A stretch of 64,000 bases of DNA from Planctomycetota bacterium (GTDB lineage Bacteria > Planctomycetota > UBA1135 > JACQFD01): the NCBI GenBank assembly GCA_016200225.1, contig JACQFD010000004.1:124001-188000 (forward strand), given 5' to 3'. The notes under the pieces are model-generated. The model ran no database searches, was not told the origin of the DNA, and worked only from the letters and a program-made list of their open reading frames with translations. The translations under genes were made by a program, and so were the position numbers. Each line of letters starts with the position of its first letter. Position 1 is the first letter of the stretch. Positions 10,469-18,850 of this stretch are shown here, piece by piece.

Positions 10469-11026
10469 TCAACGTGCGCTCTGACTTGCTACAAAATCGC
10501 GGACGAAACGCCGCTGATCGTCGTCGGCGACGGCGCGCCCGACGACCCGCGACGCGGCGTCGATCGAAATCTCGACCACGGTTTCGCGAATTTCGGATAG
10601 CGCCTTCGTTTTCTCCGCCTCGATGTCGGCCTTCGCGCGCTCGAGCAATTGTTGCGATTGCTTTTGCGCGGTTGCAACAATTTCGCGTCCCTGCACTTCG
10701 CCGGCCGCGCGCGATTCATTAATAATACGCGCCGACTCCTTTTGCGCTTCGTCGAGCTTGCGCTTGACTTCGGCTTCGGACTTCTGCGCGCCTTCTTTGG
10801 CCTTTTCGGCCGCGTGCGCGGCTTCCTCGGCCTTGTGATCGCGTTGCTCCAAGTGGTCGGCCATGGGTTTCCATACCATTTTCCACATCACGGGCAGCGC
10901 GAGGCCGAAAATGATAATTGTCCAAATCGCATTCGACGCGTCCGACAGGCGAATCAGGTTGAAACCCTCTTCGCCGCCTTCGGCAGCCGTGACAATGCTA
11001 AGAATCGGCGTATAGATATTGGACAT
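10469..11026 (-). CDS. atpF: F1Fo ATP synthase b subunit
   Basis: The product has 185 residues. A membrane helix at about 31-50 (AIWTIIIFGLALPVMWKM) is followed by a long charged, Ala-rich coiled coil from about 56 to 150 and a short C-terminal region. This is the layout of the peripheral stalk subunit b, which holds F1 against the membrane. The roughly 25 residues before the helix are slightly longer than in many homologues. It sits between atpE (42 bp) and atpH (19 bp). Confidence 0.93.
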   Translation of the reverse strand: MSNIYTPILSIVTAAEGGEEGFNLIRLSDASNAIWTIIIFGLALPVMWKMVWKPMADHLEQRDHKAEEAAHAAEKAKEGAQKSEAEVKRKLDEAQKESARIINESRAAGEVQGREIVATAQKQSQQLLERAKADIEAEKTKALSEIRETVVEISIDAASRVVGRAVADDDQRRFVRDFVASQSAR

Positions 11027-11068
11027 ATTAATTATGATGCCGCGGAATTCCGGGACACCCGGAAGCGT

Positions 11069-11317
11069 TTACTTAAGAACGACCAACAACAGCGTCACGA
11101 CGATCGCGAACAACGCGGCGCCTTCGATCATGGCCGCGAGAATGAGCGATCCGCCGCGAATGTTGCCGGCGGCTTCGGGCTGACGCGCGATGCCTTCCGC
11201 CTGCGAACTGCCGATCCGCCCAATGCCGAGGCCGGCGCCGATCACGGCCACTCCGGCGCCGAGACCGGCGGCGAGATAAGCGAAACTAAGTCCAGCTTCA
11301 GCGAGAAATGCTGTCAT
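11069..11317 (-). CDS. atpE: F1Fo ATP synthase c subunit
   Basis: The 82-residue hairpin has a Gly/Ala-rich first helix (about 12-38), the polar loop with the conserved RQP at 45-47, and a second helix containing the ion-carrying Glu65 in MIEGAALF. The residues next to Glu65 and the first helix lack the Gln and Thr/Ser pattern of sodium-binding c-rings, so proton coupling is the likelier reading (inference from known c-ring motifs). It lies between atpB and atpF. Confidence 0.96.
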   Translation of the reverse strand: MTAFLAEAGLSFAYLAAGLGAGVAVIGAGLGIGRIGSSQAEGIARQPEAAGNIRGGSLILAAMIEGAALFAIVVTLLLVVLK

Positions 11318-11408
11318 TCTTGATACCTTTGAAAATGTTGAAGAAGTGAGAGTTAAAAAAAAGGGCGGGAGATTGTTTAATTTACTTTTCCGGGGACGGC
11401 GTCCGAAA

Positions 11409-12359
11409 CTAATGCTCCGGATGCAGCGACGCGCCGATGAACAGTAAAGAAAGGAGAGTGAAGATGTACGCTTGCAACAAAGCCACGAAAGCTTCGATAA
11501 TCATAATAAAAATCGCGAACGCGACCGCCGGCAGCGCGACGACGTAGCCGAGGCTGCCGAGCATCGACGCCTGGCCGAAATAGAACAAAATGCCGACGAA
11601 CGAGAGGACGACAAGGTGACCGCCCGTCATGTTTGCAAATAAACGAATCGTCAACGCGAAGGGCTTCACGAACAAACCGACCAGTTCGACGACGAACATC
11701 AGCGGCCAGAGCGCCGCGGGTATTCCGTGCGGAACGAGGCCCGTCCAGAACTTCAACGGACCGTTCATTACCATTCCGCCGCCGATCATAAATAATAACG
11801 TCGTGAGCGCCATTCCCGCCGTGACGAAAATACAAGCATTCGCGGTGACGCCGAGCGGGATCCAGTCACCGTGCGGAATCAGCGGATGGAATGGATTCGG
11901 AAACAGTCCGAGTAAATTGTTAAATGCAAGAAAAAAGAAAACCGTCAGAAAATAGGGAAGCAGTTTGTGCGACAAGTGCGGGCCTAGAATCGGCCTGGCC
12001 ATATCGTCGCGAATCCATAAAACCCAGCCCGTCAATATCCGCTGGACGCGATTTTGTTTTCCGGCGACGAGGCCCGATTTTGCCCATGAAAACAGAACGA
12101 ACATTAATATAACCGAAACGACTTGCGCGATCTGTAAATTAAAGATCGGGAGTTCGTATCCCCCCACTCTCACGACCAACGGCTCGCCGTTGATTTTGAG
12201 CGGTTGCGCGAGCACGTGATGATACACATGCATGAAAATCGCCGGTCCGGTCGGCGACCCTTCTCCGCCACCACGCAATTCCGCTTGCGCCGCATTCGCG
12301 GCGGCTTCAGGCGCGTGTTGCAGAAGTGTGGCGATCAAGGGGTGCATCGAACGAAACAA
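11409..12359 (-). CDS. atpB: F1Fo ATP synthase a subunit
   Basis: The 316-residue protein has a long non-membrane N-terminus (about 75 residues), then six or so membrane helices. The essential arginine is Arg239 in FALTIRLFANMTGGH, and the matching late helix has LLQAYIFTLL. NNLLGLFP near 147-154 is also a family mark. Subunit a forms the proton half-channels against the c-ring. The chain is longer than the 270-residue norm because of its N-terminus. Confidence 0.95.
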   Translation of the reverse strand: MFRSMHPLIATLLQHAPEAAANAAQAELRGGGEGSPTGPAIFMHVYHHVLAQPLKINGEPLVVRVGGYELPIFNLQIAQVVSVILMFVLFSWAKSGLVAGKQNRVQRILTGWVLWIRDDMARPILGPHLSHKLLPYFLTVFFFLAFNNLLGLFPNPFHPLIPHGDWIPLGVTANACIFVTAGMALTTLLFMIGGGMVMNGPLKFWTGLVPHGIPAALWPLMFVVELVGLFVKPFALTIRLFANMTGGHLVVLSFVGILFYFGQASMLGSLGYVVALPAVAFAIFIMIIEAFVALLQAYIFTLLSLLFIGASLHPEH

Positions 12360-12388
12360 AGATTGAAAATATTAATAAAGTTGGAAGA

Positions 12389-12763
12389 TTATTGAATTTG
12401 AACGAGCGCCGACAATACGAACCCCGTCGCGACGATGGACGCGGCGACAAAGGCCACTCCGAACGCGGCAGGGTTCAGGCCCAACTCGACTGTTCCTAAC
12501 AGTAGAATTCCTACCACCAGGAACATGAGTTTCGCGAAAAAACTCGCACCGAACGCGACAAACGAGGCGTTCGATTTCGGGTTTCGCCGCAGGAGGGCAA
12601 CTTGCGCGCCGCCGCCGACGGATGAAACGATCGTGCCAACCACGCCGCCGAGCGCAACGCCGCGCGCGACGCGGGGATCATTCGCGAACGCGGCCGTCGC
12701 GATCCAAAAACCGAGCGCCGAAATCAGCAGTCCGGCGATCACGCCGTAAACCGTTCGACGCAT
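12389..12763 (-). CDS. atpI: AtpI-like membrane protein of the ATP synthase operon
   Basis: I start at ATG 12763, 16 bp after the upstream stop; a longer reading from 12850 would overlap that gene by 70 bp. The 124-residue product has four hydrophobic segments and little else, beginning with RRTVYGVIAGLLISALGFW. Position and size match AtpI, which in other bacteria helps assemble the c-ring or the enzyme. Sequence identity to AtpI is weak, so the call rests largely on operon position. Confidence 0.65.
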   Translation of the reverse strand: MRRTVYGVIAGLLISALGFWIATAAFANDPRVARGVALGGVVGTIVSSVGGGAQVALLRRNPKSNASFVAFGASFFAKLMFLVVGILLLGTVELGLNPAAFGVAFVAASIVATGFVLSALVQIQ

Positions 12764-12779
12764 GGTGAACTCGACATTG

Positions 12780-13115
12780 TTAATCTTGAGCGCTTGAATT
12801 GTTATCTTCGGATTCGCCGGAATCGTTTCGATCCGGCGGTTTTGTAACATTTTGCGCGGAGTCCGCCGGCGCGCGCTTTTTCGGCGCCGGCGAGTCCGAA
12901 GGGAACTTCTTCGTCAGCGAATACAGCGCGCCGCCGAAGCCGAGAAACATGAATATTAATAAAAACAGCGGAATCGTATGGAGTCGCGAATCGAGGAACC
13001 AGCCGATTCCTACAAAAACTAAAATCGTCATTCCGAATTCGAGTCCCGCCGAATAGGCGTTCGCCTCGGAGCGGCGCTCTTCCTCGGCTTTTGAATCATC
13101 GTGATCTTTTGGCAA
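12780..13115 (-). CDS. atpZ: AtpZ-like (AtpQ/AtpR-type) ATP synthase accessory membrane protein
   Basis: The 111-residue protein has a charged N-terminus, two membrane helices (about 26-42 and 47-66) with the family-like pattern GLEFGMTILVFVGIGWFLD and LHTIPLFLLIFMFLG, and a Pro/Lys/Asp-rich hydrophilic tail of 40 residues. This is the usual first gene of bacterial atp operons (putative F0F1-ATPase accessory subunit). The operon appears to begin here, divergently from hslU with 117 bp between the two start codons. Confidence 0.75.
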   Translation of the reverse strand: MPKDHDDSKAEEERRSEANAYSAGLEFGMTILVFVGIGWFLDSRLHTIPLFLLIFMFLGFGGALYSLTKKFPSDSPAPKKRAPADSAQNVTKPPDRNDSGESEDNNSSAQD

Positions 13116-13232
13116 GGGAATGCGACCGGCCGGAGACGGCGGCGAAGGTAACGACCGGGGCGCGCGTTCACAACCATTTGACGCGAGGCCCGATTCCGGC
13201 GATTCTGCTCCGTTTCGAATTATTCAAAAAAA

Positions 13233-14618
13233 ATGCAGGACCTGACCCCAACCCGCCTCGTTTCCGAACTGGATCGTTATATCGTCGGCCAGGCGGCGGC
13301 CAAGCGCGCCGTTGCCGTTGCCGTTCGCATGCGATGGCGTCGAATGCAACTTTCGCTCGAATTCCGGCGCGAAGTGACGCCGAAAAACTTACTACTAATC
13401 GGTCCGACCGGCGTCGGCAAAACCGAAATCGCGCGCCGCATGGCCGCGCTCGTCGGCGCGCCCCTGCTGAAAGTGGAAGCGTCGAAATATACAGAAGTCG
13501 GCTACGTCGGCCGCGACGTCGAATCGATGATTCGCGATCTCGTGGAAGTTGGCATCGATCAAGTGCGAGGCGAAATGGTGGATGAAGTGCGCGAACTCGC
13601 GAAAGTTCAAATGGAGGAGCGTATTCTCGATTCGTTACTTCCCGGTTCGCGACGGATGCCGTGGGAACCGATGCCGCCGCTCGGCATGCCCGACGCTGTC
13701 GAACAACAGGCCGGCATGCGCGAAGACTTGCGACAAAAACTCCGCGCGGGCGGACTCGATCAGGAATATATCGTCGTCTCGCTGCTCGAAACGATGGCGC
13801 CGCTCGCGCAAGTGTTCTCCGGCAGCGGCACGGAATATATGGGAATCGACGCGTCGACGATGGCGGCGCTGCGCGGCGGAAGCGTTCCTAAGAAAACGAA
13901 GCGCATGCGTCTCATCGACGCGAAGCGCGCGATCGAACGCGAGGAACAGGACGCGCTGCTTGATAAAGATCGGATGTTGTCGGAGGCGATGCGCCGCGTC
14001 GAGGAACTTGGAATTATATTTATCGATGAAATTGATAAAATCGCCGGACGATCGCACGACGGCGGCCCGGACGTGTCGCGCGAAGGCGTGCAGCGCGATT
14101 TGTTACCGATCGTCGAAGGCTGCGCCGTCAACACGCGCTACGGCCCGATCCGCAGCGATCATATATTATTTATCGCCGCGGGCGCATTTCACATTTCGCG
14201 ACCCGACGATCTGATACCCGAACTGCAGGGGCGATTCCCCGTCCGGGTGTTTCTTGACACTCTCGAAAAAGGCGATTTCATAAGAATATTGACCGAGCCC
14301 GTGAACGCGCTCCCGAAACAATATAAACAATTACTCGCCGTCGACGGCGTCGATTTACAATTCGAAACGGACGGCATCGACGAACTCGCCAGCATCGCCG
14401 ACCGCGCAAACATCGCCCTCGGCGACATCGGCGCGCGCAGGCTCCACACCGTCGTCGAATTGTTAGTTTCGGAAATATCCTACAAAGCGCCCGACGCCCT
14501 GCCTTCGAAAATTGTTAAAATCAAGCGCGAATACGTTCGAGACAAACTACGATTCCTTTATGAACAATGCGAATCGAAGACGAAAATGTTACAAACCGAT
14601 CCGCCGATGAAGAGTTAG
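13233..14618 (+). CDS. hslU: HslU (ClpY) AAA+ unfoldase, without an adjacent hslV and with a divergent C-terminus
   Basis: The 461-residue protein has the HslU opening LTPTRLVSELDRYIVGQ, Walker A GPTGVGKT at 57-64, the pore loop GYVG at 90-93, an I-domain from about 110 to 250, Walker B IIFIDEIDK at 261-269, and sensor 2 region GARRLHTVVE. In the family, the unfoldase feeds substrates to the HslV protease, which it activates by inserting its last residues (typically DLSRYIL-like) into HslV. Here the chain instead ends KTKMLQTDPPMKS. No hslV is found upstream or downstream. An HslV-independent unfoldase role is possible; hslV could also lie elsewhere in the genome. Confidence 0.93.
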   Translation: MQDLTPTRLVSELDRYIVGQAAAKRAVAVAVRMRWRRMQLSLEFRREVTPKNLLLIGPTGVGKTEIARRMAALVGAPLLKVEASKYTEVGYVGRDVESMIRDLVEVGIDQVRGEMVDEVRELAKVQMEERILDSLLPGSRRMPWEPMPPLGMPDAVEQQAGMREDLRQKLRAGGLDQEYIVVSLLETMAPLAQVFSGSGTEYMGIDASTMAALRGGSVPKKTKRMRLIDAKRAIEREEQDALLDKDRMLSEAMRRVEELGIIFIDEIDKIAGRSHDGGPDVSREGVQRDLLPIVEGCAVNTRYGPIRSDHILFIAAGAFHISRPDDLIPELQGRFPVRVFLDTLEKGDFIRILTEPVNALPKQYKQLLAVDGVDLQFETDGIDELASIADRANIALGDIGARRLHTVVELLVSEISYKAPDALPSKIVKIKREYVRDKLRFLYEQCESKTKMLQTDPPMKS

Positions 14619-14682
14619 CAATGGCGGGATTTATTATTATCGTTTGATCGCGAATGTAATTTTCACAAGATTCGAATCCGAC

Positions 14683-14800
14683 TTTCACGCGGAGACGCGG
14701 AGAGAAGACCTGCACGCGGAGACGCGGAGAAAACCAGAACTTGCAATTGTATTCTTGGTTTTCTCCGCGTTCTCTCTGCCCTCCGCGTCTCCGCGTGAAA
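14683..14800. repeat. Palindromic intergenic repeat with nested direct and inverted copies
   Basis: A perfect 20-base inverted repeat pairs 14683-14702 (TTTCACGCGGAGACGCGGAG) with 14781-14800. The arm's core CACGCGGAGACGCGGAGA recurs at 14713-14730, and CGGAGAAAACCA there pairs again with TGGTTTTCTCCG near 14756-14767. The result is a two-tier hairpin of about 118 bp located 65 bp after hslU. It looks like a REP- or MITE-type non-autonomous element and could also terminate hslU transcription. Similar CGCGGAGACGCGGAG words are common in environmental genomes (from memory). Confidence 0.8.
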
Positions 14801-14810
14801 TTCTGAGGGA

Positions 14811-14832
14811 AGTGGACCAGCCCCCCTTTTTT
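14811..14832. repeat. Intergenic repeat, copy 2 (TGGACC...CCCCTTTTTT type)
   Basis: This is the second copy of the short word also seen near 4171 and 17889. It directly follows the palindromic repeat and precedes the GC-rich non-coding block, so it may mark the edge of an inserted element. Confidence 0.4.
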
Positions 14833-14847
14833 CCTAAATATTATAAA

Positions 14848-15192
14848 AAGTGGGGTGATTGTGTCATGTGGCCGGGATCGACGACGGCGAGGCGGTTGCG
14901 TGACGCGCGGTGTGGCCGCGCTTGCGCGGGCACGCGCGCGCCGCGACGGCCGAGCAGCCGCGCTTTTATTAGCGTACGTACCATCGTTAGTACTGGCGGG
15001 CGGCGGGTCCGTGGCGCCAGACAGCGGCGGCGAAGGCGACGCCCCGTCGCGTCGAGCGTGTGGTTCTCGCTTTCGTGTGGGTCGCGACAGGGTGTGGCCG
15101 GAGCATCGCCGCTGCGCCGCGCCGCGGAGCCCGCCGCTCGCTTTGACCTGACTATTATGATACTCAATCTAAAACAATAATTCGCCCCACTT
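14848..15192. other. GC-rich non-coding block bounded by short inverted repeats
   Basis: AAGTGGGG at 14848-14855 is mirrored by CCCCACTT at 15185-15192, with weaker pairing just inside. The interior is strongly CG-rich and stylistically unlike the neighbours: it lacks the AT-rich words common elsewhere and is full of GTGTGG and GCGCGC strings. Reading frames through it on either strand give Arg-rich translations without recognisable domains, so I do not call a gene. I found none of the landmark sequences of RNase P RNA, tmRNA or SRP RNA. It could be an unknown structured RNA or a non-autonomous mobile element. Confidence 0.4.
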
Positions 15193-15201
15193 ACGCTCGC
15201 G

Positions 15202-17772
15202 TCATGGAAGAATTAGCATGCAAAGTCCTCGAGACGACTCGAGTCCGAATACTGCAAGACTACAAGTCTGTCCCGGGAATTCGACCCAGATCGATTGTCC
15301 ATAATATGTTTTGCCGACGAGCGTCGGATTATTAGGAATCGCGGCCGGAGCGTACGCGGTTCCGTTCGCGTCGCTGTAGACGTCGAGTGCAATGATATCC
15401 GTGGCGAATGCGAAATCGACGTGAACGAGAAAACCATAACTGAAAACGTCGGTGCCCGCGAAATCCGGACTGTCGGTGACGAGGCCCAATCCGAGCGAAT
15501 TGTGGGGAACGTTTGTCGCGATCAGTGTAAATCCGCTATTATTTATGTTCGGCGGCGAATTCGCGGTCATTCCGAGCGCGCCGGCGCATCCGGGCGTGCC
15601 GGTGCCGTACTTCGAAAGTCCGGCCGGCGTTGCAATGTTATGATTCAAAAGGACCGCGAGGTCGTCGCCGAAGTAACTCGCCGAAACGACGTCCTGGCGG
15701 CCGTCGGCGTCGAGATCGCCGACCGCCATCGAATCGGGAAAGTTTACGAATGCATAATAAATGGGCGCCGCGAATCCCCCGGCGCCGTTTCCATACAATA
15801 CCGCGAGCGATGCGGAATTGTAATGAGCCGCGAGAATATCGAGTTTGGCGTCCTGATTCATATCCGAAAGCGCCACGGGCCACGGATCGACTTGCAAAAG
15901 CGTGTTGACCGCCGCGGCAAATCCGCCGGCGCCGTTGCCTAATAATACGGAAATCGTATTCGGAATGAAATTCCCGGTCACGGCGTCGGGCACGCCGTCA
16001 ATATTAATATCGCCGATCGCGACAGAGCGAGGATCGCCGCCCACGGCGAACGTCGCGGCCGCGCCGAATCCTCCCGAGCCGTTTCCGAGCAGCACGGCGA
16101 CGGTGTTGGTGCCGGAATTGGTAATAATTAAATCGGGCTTGCCGTCGAGATCCATGTCGGCCGTCGCGATCCCTTTCGGAATGGTCCCGCCGCTCCCGTA
16201 GTTCACGGCCGCGCCGAATCCGCCGGATCCCGTTCCTAACAATATGGAAATATTATTGGAAGCATTGTTGGTCGCGGCGAGATCGTAAACATTATCCAGA
16301 TTCAAATCGGCGGCGAGCACGGCGTACGGCGTCGATCCGACCGCGAAATTCGCGGCCGCGCCGAAACTCCCCGCCGGAGATCCTAAATATCGCGAAACGG
16401 TATTCGCGGATGCATTGGTAATGATGAGATCGGGGTTCTTGTCGCCGTTCAAGTCGGAGAACGCGGCCGACGAAGGCGCGCTTCCGGCCGCATACGCCGC
16501 GGGCGCGCCAAAACCGCCCGATCCATTTCCTAACAATACGGCCGCCGTGTTCGCAAATTCGTTGGCCGTCGCGGCGTCGACGTTGCCGTCATGATTTACG
16601 TCTCCGATCGCGACGGATCGCGGCGCGTCGCCGGCGGGATAGCGCGCGGCGGGATTGTAGTTTCCGGTGCCGTTTCCGATCAGTATGGTTACGCCGTTGT
16701 CGGGAAACCCGACGGGATCCGCGAAATCCGGCTTGCCGTCATTATTTAGATCGCCGATCGCGACCCACGTCGTCCCGCCCGCGATCGCGTTTACCGGCGA
16801 CGCGAGCGTTCCTCCGGCATTTTGTAATAATACAGATACATTCTGCGATCCGGGATTCGCCGCGGCGACGTCGAGCTTGCCGTCCAGATTCAAATCCGCG
16901 ATGTTGGCGTGTCGGGTGAGCGAACCGACGGCATAAGTAACAAAAGGAAGGAACGCCCCGCCGCCCGTCGCGACAATCACGGATATCGTATTATTATTGC
17001 GATTCGCCGCGACCATGTCTTGTTTTCCGTCGCTGTTCACGTCGCCGATCGCCACCGTTTGCGAATCGATCGCGGTCAGGAATATATTCGTTCCGCCGAA
17101 ACCTCCGGCGCCATTATTAAAATGCACGGAAACGTCGCCGCCGTTCTGATCGGCCGTGGCGACGTCGATTTTGCCGTCCGCGTTCAGGTCTCCAAATGTA
17201 ACATTACGCGGCCCGGAACCGGTTCCGTAGGCCGTCGACGCGGCGAACGTGCCGTTTCCATTGCCGAGACGAACTGTTATGTTCGTCGAGCCAAAATTAG
17301 TATTCGCGACGTCGAGTTTCGCGTCGCCATTGATGTCGCCGAACGCAACGGAAGTCGGAAACGACGCGGCGACAAGGAAACTCGGCGCCGCGAAGCCGCC
17401 GGCTCCGTTGCCGATCAGAATAGAAACATTGCCCGTAGAATTGTTAGCCGTGCCTATGTCGAGGCGGCCGTCAATGTTCACGTCGCCGACGGCGACCATG
17501 AGCGGTTGCGTGCCGGCGCCGACCGAAGTGTTGACCGCCGCCAGCAGCCCGCCCGCGCCATCGCCGAGCAGCACGGAGACATTATTATCGTTCTGATTGA
17601 CGGTGATGACGTCGGCCTTGCCATCATTATTAAAATCCGCGATCACCGAGACCGTCGGATTGGATCCGGTCGCATACTGCGTCCCCGGAAACAGCTGCGT
17701 CTGCGCAAGTCCGAACGGAGCGATCGAAGCGAAATAGACCGAAGAAACTGCAATGGAGCGAAATGGGCGCAT
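15202..17772 (-). CDS. Large secreted FG-GAP/VCBS repeat protein
   Basis: I start at ATG 17772, which places a clean signal peptide (SIAVSSVYFASIAPFGLAQ) at the N-terminus; an in-frame ATG 27 bp upstream is possible. The 856-residue protein is made of about a dozen repeats of roughly 60 residues. Each has the pattern VAIGDVNxDGKxDxxxAN followed by VLLGNGxGGF, the calcium-binding DxNxDG loops of FG-GAP (integrin-like) beta-propellers. The last 135 residues form a separate module starting GTGTPGCAGALG with one further cysteine (GQTCSL), which I recall as a recurring C-terminal domain in planctomycete secreted proteins. It is probably extracellular or surface-bound; its ligand is unknown. Confidence 0.85.
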   Translation of the reverse strand: MRPFRSIAVSSVYFASIAPFGLAQTQLFPGTQYATGSNPTVSVIADFNNDGKADVITVNQNDNNVSVLLGDGAGGLLAAVNTSVGAGTQPLMVAVGDVNIDGRLDIGTANNSTGNVSILIGNGAGGFAAPSFLVAASFPTSVAFGDINGDAKLDVANTNFGSTNITVRLGNGNGTFAASTAYGTGSGPRNVTFGDLNADGKIDVATADQNGGDVSVHFNNGAGGFGGTNIFLTAIDSQTVAIGDVNSDGKQDMVAANRNNNTISVIVATGGGAFLPFVTYAVGSLTRHANIADLNLDGKLDVAAANPGSQNVSVLLQNAGGTLASPVNAIAGGTTWVAIGDLNNDGKPDFADPVGFPDNGVTILIGNGTGNYNPAARYPAGDAPRSVAIGDVNHDGNVDAATANEFANTAAVLLGNGSGGFGAPAAYAAGSAPSSAAFSDLNGDKNPDLIITNASANTVSRYLGSPAGSFGAAANFAVGSTPYAVLAADLNLDNVYDLAATNNASNNISILLGTGSGGFGAAVNYGSGGTIPKGIATADMDLDGKPDLIITNSGTNTVAVLLGNGSGGFGAAATFAVGGDPRSVAIGDINIDGVPDAVTGNFIPNTISVLLGNGAGGFAAAVNTLLQVDPWPVALSDMNQDAKLDILAAHYNSASLAVLYGNGAGGFAAPIYYAFVNFPDSMAVGDLDADGRQDVVSASYFGDDLAVLLNHNIATPAGLSKYGTGTPGCAGALGMTANSPPNINNSGFTLIATNVPHNSLGLGLVTDSPDFAGTDVFSYGFLVHVDFAFATDIIALDVYSDANGTAYAPAAIPNNPTLVGKTYYGQSIWVEFPGQTCSLAVFGLESSRGLCMLILP

Positions 17773-17888
17773 GTTGAAGCACACGAAGCGTGTCTCCATG
17801 GGAGCGTCGCCCGGGTGCTTGCGTTACGCTCCGCTCCAGCGGGCCGCCCCGCGTTTAGTAGCTCTATTATTAGATTAACGATCTCTCA

Positions 17889-17910
17889 CTTGGACCCAAT
17901 CCCCTTTTTC
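17889..17910. repeat. Intergenic repeat, copy 3, within a gap holding no recognisable gene
   Basis: This third copy of the TGGACCC...TCCCCTTTTTC word lies in the roughly 340-bp gap (17773-18116) between the FG-GAP gene and the ECF sigma gene, which are divergent. The rest of that gap shows a loose GCCCG/CGGGC hairpin at about 17811-17845 and presumably both promoters. I see no credible coding sequence in it. Confidence 0.4.
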
Positions 17911-18116
17911 CCTCCAACGACATCCAGTGGCGATTACGTCCAAGAACCACAAACAGTCGCTGCAGCCTCCCGTAATAGACGCCGTTCCAATTTTTGCAGC
18001 TTGCGCTTTACGGCAGGCCGCGTTGGGATACTCACGGGCCGCCCCACGAACGGTTGTACCCATCAACCATGCAGTTTCCCCTCCATGGACCTCGCCGCGA
18101 ACTCCGGCGGGGCGCC

Positions 18117-18740
18117 ATGACAGAATCCGAAGTTAAGATTGTCCGCTCCGCCATGGCGGGCGATCCGGAAGCATTCAGGGCGCTCGTCGAGCAATATCAA
18201 CGAATCGTCCTCGGCATGGTTTACAAGCTTCTCGCTCCGAGAACGCCGCAGGACGCCGAGGATTACGCGCAGGATATTTTTGTTAAATTATCAAGAACGA
18301 TCGCGTCGTTCGATTTTACAAAACAGACGAAATTCTCGACTTGGTTTTATACATTTATTCGCAACCATTGTTTCGATCTGATGCGCAAGCGGCGGCTGCG
18401 CACCGTCTCGCTGACGCCCGCGCGGCGCGATGACGATCGACGCGCATCGTCTGAAATCGTCGCCGAGGGAATGACGCCGTCGCAGACCGCGCGCGAAGTT
18501 GAAATGCGCGATCTAATCGCGGCCGCGCTCTGCGATTTGCCCGAACCCGAACGCGTTGTGTTCGTCATGCGCGAACTCGAAGGACGCGAATATCGCGATA
18601 TCGCAGGCGACCTCGCGATCGCGGAGGGCACGGCGAAGGCCAGACTGTATCGTGCGAAAGAGGCGCTGCGCGTCAAACTCGGACCCTATTTGCGCGATGG
18701 ATCCCTCGGTGGATTCGAGCCGCAAGAGCGATTTTTGTAG
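18117..18740 (+). CDS. ECF (RpoE-type) RNA polymerase sigma factor
   Basis: The chosen ATG at 18117 is preceded by GGCGGGG five bases upstream; a longer frame from 17994 adds 41 non-homologous residues. The 207-residue product has region 2 (EQYQRIVLGMVYKLLA, then DAEDYAQDIFVKL and FSTWFYTFIRNHCFDLMRKR), a charged linker, and region 4 with LPEPERVVFVMRELEGREYR followed by AIAEGTAKARLYRAKEAL. It pairs with the zinc-finger anti-sigma protein encoded next, so it is likely held inactive at the membrane until a signal. Its target genes are unknown; the exported protein downstream is a candidate. Confidence 0.93.
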   Translation: MTESEVKIVRSAMAGDPEAFRALVEQYQRIVLGMVYKLLAPRTPQDAEDYAQDIFVKLSRTIASFDFTKQTKFSTWFYTFIRNHCFDLMRKRRLRTVSLTPARRDDDRRASSEIVAEGMTPSQTAREVEMRDLIAAALCDLPEPERVVFVMRELEGREYRDIAGDLAIAEGTAKARLYRAKEALRVKLGPYLRDGSLGGFEPQERFL

Positions 18741-18850
18741 TTTCTTCGAGCGCGCCTTCCCCTTCGCGCCGCGTCGAATGATTGAATTCGCCGGTTCGTA
18801 TATTTTTTCGAAAGTCCGGCGCTCACGACCCGCGTAATGGAGTGTGACGG

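Noticed and set aside
13178..13206. TTGACG with GATTCT 17 bases later as a possible hslU promoter
   Set aside because: The -10 match is only three of six and comparable matches would be found by chance.
13238..13253. GGACCTGACCCCA at the start of hslU, resembling the intergenic repeat word
   Set aside because: It encodes the conserved DLTPT segment of HslU, so the match is explained by coding.
14660..14680. GATTCGAATCC resembling a tRNA T-loop
   Set aside because: No acceptor stem, anticodon arm or D-arm can be drawn around it.
14644..15180. A 178-codon plus-strand ORF through the repeat region, and overlapping Arg-rich ORFs on both strands
   Set aside because: It runs through the palindromic repeat and the GC-rich block, has no domain, and all frames look alike; typical of spurious ORFs in GC-rich DNA.
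17875..18066. A short minus-strand ORF in the FG-GAP/ECF gap
   Set aside because: It covers the repeat word, has no ribosome-binding site and no recognisable features.
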